DNA of 64,000 nt from Holacanthus passer (taxonomy: Eukaryota > Chordata > Actinopteri > Pomacanthidae). Shown piece after piece: positions 51,492-61,800 of this stretch; position 1 is the stretch's first letter; every line of letters begins with the position of its first letter. The stretch covers positions 992,001-1,056,000 of the forward strand of contig JAFREQ010000106.1 in assembly GCA_025331565.1 (NCBI GenBank), given 5' to 3'. Under the pieces are notes generated by a model that made no database searches, was not told the origin of the DNA, and was given only the letters and a program-made list of their open reading frames with translations. Made by a program: the position numbers and the translations under genes.

Positions 51492-51924
51492 GGAGCTGGA
51501 GTTGAAAATGAAATTAATGATTCCACCAAGTGATCCGTGCGAACACACATTTCACAACTTCCAGCTTATAACAACAGAATCTACTGTGGAGTTTTTACTA
51601 AAGGTACATGTGGCGAGAAGACAAAGTGTGTCTGGAACTTGTAAGACTACAATTGACATGTTTATTAGCATACTAAAATTGTATAATTTAATGTGTGTGT
51701 ACGTAGAGCAGCTTTCTTGAGGAGAGCTTTTCTTTTTTTTCTGTTTTTACTCTGCCAGAAGTACAATGATGTTTTGAAGTTCCGCATAAAACATGGAAGT
51801 TAAGATAATAACCCTGCAGAAATGTGCCTTTGATAACTCTGCTTTTACCTCATTAAATTCCAGATTTGCAGATTTATTTAAACATCTTTTGTAACATGTG
51901 GTCAGTGTTGTGTTGCTAGATTAA

Positions 51925-51930
51925 AATAAA
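51925..51930 (+). terminator. Candidate polyadenylation signal AATAAA for angpt1
   Basis: First exact AATAAA after the angpt1 stop on the + strand, followed by a GT-containing stretch within 40 bases. It is the only canonical hexamer I found in the first 1.8 kb after the stop. Confidence 0.4.
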
Positions 51931-52603
51931 GAGCATGTGATGCACTAATGTTTTCAATCTGCGTTTAGGCTGCACTTCTTTTGTGCCAAATTGATGTGAT
52001 GATAGACGTACAGTAGGTTTAAAGTCCCAAAGTTTGGCCCTCATTATGTTTTCCTTTAAACAGGCGTGCTTTCACTTCAAAAAGCTTCCTTTCATGATAA
52101 CATCTTCAACATCAATTTAAATCTTCCAATACAAATGCTATACTGTATGTCATGCACAGAAAGACATGAGATCAATCCCACAGATAGACAGACATGCTTT
52201 CTTCCGTCTTTTTCAGGACCAAACCAGATGGTGCAAACATTAAAGCTCCCTCCGCCCAGGCAGTCGAGTGGCTATTGTCTCGAGTGGTGACTCGCTTGCT
52301 TGTTTGCTAGTGGCAGTGACAGATTGCCAAAGTGTCAAACGATGCTGTCGGGACCTGTAGTGTCTCTTCATAGTTGACATTCCTGGGCCTAATCAGAGGT
52401 TAAACAAATTACTGCAGCCTGCAAACCACTGCGCGTCCTTCAGCGCCTGCACTGACCCGACACCCTCGCTGGAATGTGTGCTATAGAGAGTCTGAAGCAG
52501 CGGAGTGTGAAGAGAGTCCGCACAAGCTGGCAAACACCTATGTGGGTCTTAAGCGTTGTCCTTTGTTGGTGTGAGGACGGGAGGTGCCGAGAAGCACTTC
52601 TAA

Positions 52604-53209
52604 AGTGGGGGAAGTTTTGTCTCCAGTGGACATTCGGGATGTCAAGCAAAGTGGCGTTTCACTTGTCGTCTCCACATATGCACGTACGCACCAGCAGCTC
52701 CTTCCATCCACGGTGAAAATGAACGCTTTCCTGTTAACCGAGGAGCAGCTGAGGAGCTGGCGAGGCGGCGGGACTCCCAGAGGGAGGCGGGGGTCCGAGC
52801 TGCATGCAGACAGGCAGCGTTGGACCCCGACCAGATCAGATATTACAGAGTACAGTACCTGCAGTATGAACACTCAGGGCCATTGAATCCCCTGAAGAGA
52901 CCACCTGCTCACATGGAGATGAATGAAAACATTGAGGATACACAGAGAAAGGAAGTGAAAGTAAAAATAGAACATCTGTCTATAGCCCTCAGATTTAATC
53001 ATAAAATAACTTGGAATGTGCACTTAGTTTCAGTATTATTAATCCAGTACAAAGAGGTCTCCACCAGCACAAACCATTACCCTGTTATAACTTTTGGAGT
53101 TAAGATAAAACGAGATGACGAAGGAAAAGTAGCCCCGAGTGCACCACAGATGACGAGACAGAGAATCAGACAAAAGCAGCAAGACTGTGTAAAAAAAGGG
53201 ATTAAATAA
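52604..53209 (+). other. Unassigned open reading frame of about 200 codons
   Basis: One frame is open from just after TAA (52601) to TAA (53207-53209). Its middle part (about 52736-52873) reads as charged helix, AAEELARRRDSQREAGVR, followed by an aromatic stretch, PDQIRYYRVQYLQYE, and is G+C-rich like a coding exon. The first ATG in frame is only at 52820, inside this segment, so a real protein would need an upstream exon joined through an acceptor. The last third is Lys/Thr-rich and looks like ordinary AT-rich DNA. I do not recognise a family. It may be a terminal exon, a decayed gene or chance. Confidence 0.2.
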
Positions 53210-53524
53210 ATGAAAGTAGTATAAAAACACAGAATGCACCTTTAGTGTCAACATTCTTTCATATTATCATCAGTCAGTGATACCACGACTGATAGAAACA
53301 GAGAATTTTCTGCCAGTTAAACCATCCACTAGATCAAAGTTGTTTGTTAGTTAGTGGATATGTGATTCAACGTGAGTCATTCATTTTTAATGATTCATTC
53401 ATGATTCACAAGTCTAAGTTCTAGTTTTACTGACATTGTTACATCCACCATTTTGTCCATCCACCGAGCAAATATTAACAGGCATCTCTTATCTACTCCC
53501 CAAATGGCCTTGTTGTAGCTTTTG

Positions 53525-53885
53525 TCATGGTTCAGGTGTTAATTTAGTTATTTCCTGTTTTATTTTGTAAGTGCATCCTCAGGTGTGTTTAGTTCCTGAC
53601 TTTACTTCCTGTCTTGTTTTTCCCGCCTTTAGGATTATTGATTGGTTTCACCTGTTATCTTCACCTGCTTGTGTATTCAGTCTGTGTTTCCCCTCTCTCT
53701 CTTTGTCAGTTCTTCCTTGTACCTTGTGTCAAACAATCCAGCTCTTGTGTTCTTCCAGAGTTTTTGGATTATGTGCTTAGTTTTCTTGGACCTCGCCTGT
53801 TTATGGGCTTTTGATTCTTGCCTGCCCCTCTTGGTTGTTCTGCCTTGGTGTCTGCATTTGGGTCCTGTTCCCTGTATCCCTGATA
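53525..53885 (+). repeat. Teleost interspersed repeat with ctgcatttgggtcctg end
   Basis: It begins near gtcatggttcaggtgttaat, is rich in tcctgt and cctgctt steps, and ends with tctgcatttgggtcctgttc. That ending is a signature of an abundant teleost element. The open frames across it are chance products of T-rich low-complexity sequence. Confidence 0.5.
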
Positions 53886-56062
53886 ACCCATTTGCACCAC
53901 TGCTCCAAATAGTTTATGCAGCTGAAGTTACTGAGTTAAATGGTGTCTAAAAGAAAAGCAGACAGGGTAATTATCTTGAAATGATGCAAACAGAATAAAA
54001 GGAGGTTTTCTTCTTTCTTCTTTTTTTTCCCCAACATTGCATGAATTCAGCATTATAGTCTGGTTTTATGAATCCAGTTTTCTTGTTATTATGTTTCTTG
54101 TTTGCGTATATCATCTTTCTATTGTAATTTTTAATCACTTCCATAGAATTGGTTTTGTTTTTCCAACATGCTTTTCACAGTAAAGACTTCAAAGGCCAAC
54201 TGCTGTCTTCATTGGAAGTGCATTTTTTTATTATTAGCTCTCTACTTAGCTCCCCCATTGTGATGGAAGAAGAAAGTCCCATGTTTTGGATTTCGGTGAC
54301 AGTGACATCATTTTGCCTGCGCTTAAATTAATGGCAGGGTCTTAAAAGTTTTCATGTCGTGGGGTGATCAACAAGACCAGATCACCACTAAAGAAATCAT
54401 CAGTTCAGCCACAGAACTGGCATCGAATCGACCACCAATCGAGCAAACAAGTTAAAAAGCTGCCACAACAGAGAACATGGAGCTAAAAGGGCACTGGGGA
54501 ATTCTCATAAATTCATCAGATGTAAGTCAACCTGAAATCATTACAGTAAATGCTGACACTGCATCCAACTTGAAGTCATTCTTTTTATACTGCAGTATAC
54601 ATTATAATCCCAAACCTCCTGTGTGGTCTCTGCAGAAATGTTCGGCATTGAGCTGTACATGGAAAGCACCACTGCTTTTCCTTAAATGTGCAGAGCCTCG
54701 TGACAAACCGAGACCACGTCCAGTTCCAGTGTCCAAATCTACAGCAACAAGTTATCTGATCTCTGATTTCTCAAGACTACCAAACATTTATCAGCTTGTT
54801 TCTTGACTTTTACAACAACAATGCTGCACGTATTGGTTATCAAAGTGAGAGATGTTCTGTCCAGCTGTGGGGAGAAAAGCCGTATTATGTTGGTAATTAT
54901 AAAGTGATTTGGGATTGTGTAACGCCAGTTTTTGAGTAGAAAGTCCTGTGGTTTGGGGAAATAAATGGAGTAGAATAAGAATGTAAACGTGAGGTGAGGT
55001 GAGGGACTCCCTCGTCTAGAAAAAACTGAAAAGGAGCTTGATATGATTGATGGTCTGTAGGAGTGAGAATGACAGTCGGTGTACATGGAGGGTGTGAAGC
55101 AAGGAAGGGCTGCGGGACCCGGCAGGAGCCGTCCAAGCAGATAATGGCATAGTCTCAGATGAAAAAGAGTTTAAAAGTATCAGCTGAATCAGCCGATATG
55201 GATCCCAGAGAAACTTCACACCCTGGGACGTTCAAGCTGAAACGCATTTGCTTGTTTGTTTAATTCATAAAACTAAGTGTTAGTGTATTGGTCTATTCCT
55301 GTTGCATGTTGGAAAATTGGCAAAAAAAAACATGGGAGACTGATACAGAGGTCAGAAAGTAGTAAGTTGGATAAAGAAACAGTGGAAGAACGAATGCGCT
55401 GTTCCTATTTTGGGCTTTTGATTTCAGAGCTCAGTGTCCGTAATATCATAAAAGTTGATGTAACGAGTAAGAAGTGTGTGGCCAATTATGGCTCCAGAGG
55501 CTGCAGCGCTCACAAGTAATGAAGTGTGATTGCTGACTGACGCGATGCGAGCCAAAGGCAATATGTTTTTATAAGATCTCTGGTAACAAGGCCGCGTCTC
55601 AAAACAAATAGCCCATATGTTTTACTAGCGCGTTCAATATCACTACAATACACAACCTAATTTTCTAAAAGTGATAGTGTTCTTATCACAAATTTAGAAT
55701 ATCATTTCTTTTTTTCTGCTCTGTTTCTGTTCTATTAGTGTTTTATTTTCCCCTGTGTTGTTTTTTGTATGTCTTGTCAATATATCTCGTCATAGGTAAA
55801 TTGAAGACTGTAAAATATACATATAAAAATCTGAAAAATCTTATTTGCATGCACACCTAAAAAAAGAACATAACTTGTGTGCCACAGCAAAAATCAACAT
55901 TTACAACACGAAGACAGCGTGTTAATATTCATTGGATGAACAGAGGCAAACTTTTTCATTTCAGGAAAGAAAGTCAAACTCAAATATTACCAATTAAAAC
56001 TTAAATATTTAGCTAAACTCCTAACATATTTTTGAAGAAGTAGCAAATATGAAAGCGCCGTC

Positions 56063-56240
56063 AACCTGTTAATCGGCAAATATGTACATGCTAACATACA
56101 AAACAAAAATGCTGAGCATGGCAAAAATTATACCGTCTAAAATCAGTCAAACATAGTCATTGTGAGCATGTTAGGATGACACAGTCTCAAAGCATCACTT
56201 TCCCTCAGTCCAGCCTCACAGAGCCGCCAGCAGACTCTTA
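56063..56240 (+). repeat. Family B repeat, 3' part, copy 3
   Basis: It contains gtacatgctaacatacaaaa, tcattgtgagcatgttagga and cagcctcacagagccgcc, the same end as the copies at 23055-23480 and 34078-34470. Confidence 0.55.
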
Positions 56241-56364
56241 ACATTATTTAAAGCCATTAGCAGTTATCAGTGACACAGAAAAAAAAAACATCTCTAACAT
56301 AAAACAGTGCCTTTTAAAGCCTCTCCCACTGTAAACACTTGCCACTCCAAAGAGCTCCTCTTTA

Positions 56365-56589
56365 TCATATCCCTTCCTCTTCTGCTTCCATCCTCTTCAT
56401 CACGTAAAACATTGTCATGAAAGCTGTCACATAAATCCAGAATCGGGGACCTTTAGTTCTCTCTGAGTTCGTCTGGCCCCGGCAGGGCCCTCTGTCATCC
56501 TGTCGGTCCCTCCGCAGGGGACCGGGCTTCCTCTCGGCCTCCTCGCTGACCCCTGCATCCAGCGAGCTGTAGTTTACCGTCTTTCCCAT
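56365..56589 (-). CDS. Candidate small single-pass membrane protein, 74 codons (unconfirmed)
   Basis: The minus-strand ATG at 56589 has A at -3 and G at +4, a strong start context, with an in-frame TGA nine bases upstream. The protein opens MGKTVNYSSLDAG, has a basic and acidic middle rich in R, D and E, then a hydrophobic aromatic segment FWIYVTAFMTMFYVM (residues 50-64) and an acidic tail KRMEAEEEGI. This is the pattern of a tail-anchored or small integral membrane protein. The hydrophobic segment is short for a plasma-membrane span. The patch is G+C- and CpG-richer than its surroundings. I do not recognise an orthologue, and chance is a real alternative. Confidence 0.3.
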   Translation of the reverse strand: MGKTVNYSSLDAGVSEEAERKPGPLRRDRQDDRGPCRGQTNSERTKGPRFWIYVTAFMTMFYVMKRMEAEEEGI

Positions 56590-58062
56590 CTTTACTCATC
56601 GGAGCCAAGTGGTACAGCCAAACAATAACAGGCTCTTCGGAAGGAAGTATTAGTGGATTACATGGTGGTTTACTTTTCCCCGGCCGGGACAGATTTGTGC
56701 GGCTGGTTTCTTTGGTGAGGTCAGCGTTGTGGATCTGCATCAAACTAGTTTAGTGTCGCTATTTCAGATGATTTGTCAAGAGCCATATGTTTGACAGTTA
56801 CAGATGTTATTGTTGACTAGTGTGGGAATGACGAGACATTAGATTCATCACTGCGCAGATGAGAAGCGAAAAACATCCACTGAAATACATCTGTTTCATT
56901 TAGTTGTTTTAGCAAGTCCTGCAAATAAACTCAAATTAAGCTACTGCTGCAGTCAAGACGAGAGTTATAAACATCTCTTTTTACGCTGGGATGTTGATCT
57001 AATCGCTGCAACAACAGGATTCAAATTATGTTCTCGATCACCTCAAGCATAACACAAACCGGCGTCGAGCGCGGAGAAGCAGCTCGAGAGATGCTCAGAT
57101 ACATTCCTGCGTGATTCACAATAATAACGACGGCCAAATGAAACAGTCTCAAAACAAGCAGTGAAAGGTAAACAAAGCAACACATGTTGATAAGAAGCAA
57201 GAAACACAGGTGTCCTCTCTCCAGATCTGGACCTCCTCTGCTTTAAGTGGGGTCGACCACCCGGTTTATTTGGCCCAAATGACTGGAGTGGCCTTTCATT
57301 TAGGAAATGCTCTGGTTTCCCACCTGCAGCATATTTTTCAGAGGCAGAATGAAAACAATCTAAAAACTCCAGATGTTAGCTGCATGGATGTTATCATCAG
57401 TTTTAGCATCCATGGATCCAGATTTTTGTTTGATTTTAAAAGTATTTTGTGCAAATTTTATGCTTTTTCTATTCTGTGCATCTGTGTAGAAACAATGAGA
57501 AAGTATAATCAAAAGTGAATTAAAGGGTTGGATAAAATTAATTTCTTAATGATGTGATAAACCAGTAAACAGTTTGATTCAATATGAAGTGCTTGTTGCT
57601 GATTTGTTGTGTTAATACTGGAGGGAAAAGCTGAAGAGACCCATTTGTGTCCTGGTGGAGTTTTCCATTGCTACAACAATGAAATCATAGCAACCTCTAC
57701 TGGTGGACAGTCACATTTACCTTTTTATCTTTTGTTGGCTCAATCTGTCAAACTGTGCCTCTATTTAACAATGTAGTTTAAGTCTGAAAGGAAAAATCAA
57801 GTCACATTATTTTTACTTCCTGATCAGATCTCCAGCTGTGACATTATTGTGTGATGGAGGGATTAATGATCCTCCGTTTGCTGTAGTCTGAGATCGTACA
57901 GAAACTGCTCAAGGTCCCTGCAGATCTGCTGTCACATAAAAATACAAGCAGCCTTGGACGTATTATCTATGCATGCAAAAGGCAAATTTATTAACCAGGT
58001 GCTGCTCCATAAAGGAGACGGGGTGTGAGGTCTTGCATGTGACGGATGGATCAAGTGACTAT

Positions 58063-58865
58063 TGTTATTCAGGATTTCCAGACCTCTAAGGGAAGTTATG
58101 ATCAGGAAAACATTCTTTGATTTTCTTGACTGGCACCACGGTATCAAAATCCTGCTGCTCAAAAGAAATAGGTCGTGTGTGATGTTTAAAAATGAGGAAG
58201 TCCTCTGGCATCGTCGTGTCAAATCTTTTTTATCACAAGTCGTGTTGTGTCCATTTTGTTATATTTTCTTCCTGAACCCTGAACCGTAATGAGCTTGTTT
58301 GTCCTTGTGGTGGCGCACTAACCCTCCAGCATATGTCTATATTATAATGCATCTTGGTTTGAGAGGACTTAATGTGACTTCTGACTATATTATTATAATA
58401 TCAAGACCTTTTGAGGGAATAGAAACACTGTCTTTGTATTTCACTGACACCTCTGCATCAAAGTCCTGCTGCACAAACGAACTAAAAGAAGCCGGTTGTT
58501 CATTGTCTGTTGTCTAAAAACGAGGAAGTTTTTATCAGAAGTCACATGTTACTGGCAGGGCATACCATAAAAATAGTTTTCATTGTAAGTAAAAGGAAGC
58601 TGATGAGATTTGCTGATGTTTTAAAAACCTCTGACAACAACTTTAATGGGGATATACTGTTTTATATTAGACTGTCTTTTGTAGAAAATACCAGACCATC
58701 AGACCACATCAGTTGCATGGGTTCATCCCTGCATTATATTTTCATCCTGAACCTGAACCGCAGTGAGCCTGTTTGTCCTTGTGGTGGAGCACTAACCCTC
58801 CTCTCAGACCAGCATGTGAAAGTGTATATATTATCATGCTGTCTTGGTTTGAGAAGACATCCTGT
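58063..58865 (+). repeat. Degenerate tandem duplication, two units
   Basis: Unit 1 (about 58063-58370) and unit 2 (about 58395-58865) share in order: aaaatcctgctgctcaaa versus aaagtcctgctgcacaaa; aaaaatgaggaagt versus aaaaacgaggaagt; cctgaaccctgaaccgtaat versus cctgaacctgaaccgcagtg; tttgtccttgtggtgg in both; gcactaaccctcc in both; tcttggtttgagag versus tcttggtttgagaa. Unit 2 has about 150 extra bases in its middle. Whether this is a local duplication or two insertions of one repeat cannot be settled here. Confidence 0.75.
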
Positions 58866-59623
58866 GCTGATGCTCGATGAGTCACTTCCACTCTCCATGA
58901 CGGACTGCAAACAGCTGCAACTTCACGTCTGTGTGCATGTGTGTGCGCCAAGTCCTATTTATATATAACCCTCCTCTGCAAGCACTCACATGAAAACCCA
59001 ACACGCATGAAACTATATTATGCATCTTCAGATAAAACACTAAAGGCCTCTGTCTCGGCTCAGGTTTGCAAAGAGCACACGGCCTTGATGTTGTTAGCGC
59101 TAATGTCAGGATGCATGCTGCTCTCTGCTCTCTTAAATGAACAGGGTGAATTGTGATCTGGCCACCAGCTGCATTGCAAGATTAAACCCCTTCATGCGTA
59201 AGCAGGAGATCCACGTCTCCTCCAGGTATCACATTCGTCCCAGCTCAGAAGCTCCCCGTTTCCTTTCACACCTCAGATTAAGTGTCTCCTTGTATCTTTG
59301 ATACTCTCTGCTTAAGTCTTGGCTGCATCTCCTTCTGGCTGTTTCTTTCTAAGATAGTTATAGTAATGACAGCAGCAGTGACACTGAAATATCTTTAAAT
59401 CTTTAAATAAATCTTTCTCATTAAAAGTGTTAATTGTGTAATTATGTTTGTATTTAAACGCCTGGAAACGATGTGTAGGTAAGATTTGAGAGTTAAGTGT
59501 CAGAGAATTAATGCCGGAGGTTGTTCTACTTTATTTTCTCGGGAAATCATTTCATATACAAGCTCCCTCCCCCTGTCAAAGCTTTGCCATCATTACTGTA
59601 AAGCCTGACAACAGGAATGACCA

Positions 59624-59940
59624 GTGGTGGAATGTAGCCTACTCAAGTACTATACTGAAGTACAGCTAAGAGGTACTTGTACTTTGCTTGAGTATTTCTG
59701 TTTAGTTCCACTTTATACTTTAACATACTTTTCCCCCACATTTTCCCACAAGATTTTACATTCAAAACACAGGAGAAAATATGATGCAGTGTTTAGATAG
59801 ATAAAGATTAAACCACCCAAAAGGACAGAAAATAGTTAAAATTAAAAATTACTTTTGTACTTAAGTAACATTTTCAATGCAGAACTTTAACCTACTGATT
59901 ATTGCTATTTTTTACAGTGTTGTTAGTTTTACTTTAAGCC
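59624..59940 (+). repeat. Teleost high-copy tactcaagtact repeat, copy 1
   Basis: It contains cctactcaagtactatactg, gaggtacttgtactttgctt and tacttaagtaacattttcaa, a sequence class found in huge numbers in many percomorph genomes. The internal stepwise cttaag/ctcaag palindromes are typical. Confidence 0.65.
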
Positions 59941-59977
59941 AGACTGTGTAGCTTTTGGTCACAAGTCATAATAACAG

Positions 59978-60300
59978 GCAGGGGTGGAAAGTAACTAAAG
60001 TATATTTACTCAAGTACTGTACTTAAGTACAATATAATAAGTAGAAACTTCTACTCCGCTACATTTTAAAAGAAAGTATTTTATTTTTTACCACACACAT
60101 TTATCTGACAACTGTATTTACTAGTTACGTTTGAGATTAAGATTTTACTTATGAAACATATGATCAGTTTATAAAATATGATGTGTTATGTAAGATACCC
60201 AAAAGTATATAAAGACGCAAATATTAGCTCCACCTCAACCAGCTGTGACGTTGTTAATGCATCAGTAAAAATATTCTGATGACATATACAACATACATAT
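59978..60300 (+). repeat. Teleost high-copy tactcaagtact repeat, copy 2
   Basis: It contains ggggtggaaagtaactaaag, ttactcaagtactgtactta, cttctactccgctacatttt, tgatcagtttataaaatatg and attagctccacctcaaccag in the family order. It lies in the same orientation as copy 1, only about 40 bases after it. Confidence 0.7.
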
Positions 60301-61000
60301 CGTTCATATTGCACATATTGGTTTAATAATTATTTTTTTCATATATTGTCAATCTTCTTTTTTTATCTATTATGTTTCTTGATTTGCAGAACTGCTTTAT
60401 CTTCATTTTACATTTTTCTACTACTATGTTTATTTTTTATGCACCGTCGCACCAAGGCAAATTTTGCACTATATAAAAAAATAAAAAAAGATTCAGATTC
60501 TAATTCTTGAATACTAAGAGGCTGTGTGGTTGTAACATTTAACATTTGCATCAACATTTGCATTTTGCCTGGAGATTGTTCATATCTGTTTAATAAGGGA
60601 TATTGTGAGTCCATATCAAGTATGCCTTTGATGGTCTTGGTGTCTGTGCACTCGCTGATTGAGATCAGCTCCCCCTGGTCTATTGCCCTGTTTACCTCCA
60701 GTTACAAGCGCCACAATCTGTGATGAAACACGACTCCGTAGGGGTGACTAGTGTCAGGGAAAGACGATCAGGTCGGTAGCCTGGGATGACTCGAATACTT
60801 TCCACCATCATGTTAGGGTTTGCTCTCCCCATTTTAGAGCTGGAGCTGCAAGCACGAGGACAGGAAGCGACGGAGGGAGACGAAACAGAAAACAGATTTG
60901 AGCAAAGAGGAGATTAATATGTTCACGTTAATCTGACAGCTGTTAAGGAAGATCACCTAGTGGGATTACTTGTGTCTGAATTGACACATTAATACTAATT

Positions 61001-61800
61001 ATGTCTGAAAAACAGGCGGGCCAAGCTTCCCAAAGGAAACCATCCACCAACAAGAACATCAAGAAGCTCCGCACTATTAGCATGGTGTGCGGCCTGACCA
61101 GCAGCTGGCAGCAGTGGGTGACGGAGAACGAGAAGAAGCAGGCCAGCGAACCCAGTGGCTGGGCTCCATCTTCTCTGGGAGGCCCAACAGAGAAACCCAA
61201 AAAGACATGGGTCCCAAAGAAGCCTCCTCCTACACACACCCAGCCAACTGACGCCTCCCAGAATCATGTCACCCATTCTGGAGAGGCTCAAAAGACCTTA
61301 GCTTCTCACAAGGAGACCCAGGATGCATCCAAGACTGAGGAGGCTAAGACCTCGGCTGAGCCACCGGTTGCATCTCGCATCAAGGTGAAGCAAGTGGTGA
61401 AGACGGTGACCAGCGGGGTTCAGGAGAAAGGAGCTGGCATCGGACTCCTGACCGAGAAGATCAAGGGGGAGTCTCTGCCATCAGGCGAGGAGATCGACAG
61501 GCTCCTGAAAAAGAAAAGCTCACCAACACGTCGCCGAAAATGCTCTAACATGGTGTCATCTCTGACCAAAAGCTGGAAGCAGGTGGAGAAAGAGCAGAAG
61601 CTTGGAAAAGACGGAGGAGGGCCAGGAGAGGGGCGCACATGTGGTGGTGATAAAGACAGTGGACACTCTGGGACGGAGGAGAGACTGGACATAGAAGATG
61701 CTCAGACACACAGGACAAGTTCTTTACAAGAAACGGAACGGAAAGACTCTGAAGAAGAGTCTGAGTCTGCAGTGAAGATTAAAAGATCCACAGTGCCAAT
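61001..61800 (+). CDS. abra: abra coding exon 1
   Basis: It encodes residues 1-266 plus two bases of Met267. This exon carries most of the length difference from mammals, as a Lys/Thr/Glu/Pro-rich region between the two short Trp-containing motifs. The start ATG at 61001 (taattATGt) is weak at -3 and +4 but is the first ATG in the homologous frame, and LRTISMVCGLTSSWQQW follows shortly after it. The donor is gtgagt. Without splicing, the frame stops at once (TGA at 61802-61804). Confidence 0.93.

Larger units (their letters stand above)
50124..51950 (+). other. Putative angpt1 3' UTR
   Basis: It follows the TAG at 50121-50123. The first canonical AATAAA on this strand is at 51925-51930, with an ATTAAA at 51852-51857, so the transcript plausibly ends near 51950. 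An A25 homopolymer lies inside at 51467-51491. The end point is inferred from signals only; an earlier end at a non-canonical signal is possible. Confidence 0.45.
51951..61000. other. Spacer between angpt1 and abra
   Basis: About 9 kb, largely AT-rich. It contains repeat copies (53525-53885, 56063-56240, 59624-59940, 59978-60300), a degenerate tandem duplication (58063-58865), a G+C-richer stretch with an extended open frame (52604-53209) and a minus-strand small ORF in a CpG-richer patch (56365-56589). From memory, no protein-coding gene lies between these neighbours in human. The last 300 bases must include the abra promoter or leader, but I see no TATA box and no exact CArG box there. Confidence 0.7.

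Noticed and set aside
53571..53950. Cys/Leu/Phe-rich open frames that mimic membrane segments
   Set aside because: They derive from the T-rich interspersed repeat at 53525-53885. The hydrophobicity is a composition artefact.
60500..61000. Searched for an SRF (CArG) box and TATA box before abra
   Set aside because: No exact CC(A/T)6GG or convincing TATA element was found, so no promoter element is claimed, though SRF control of abra is plausible from family knowledge.
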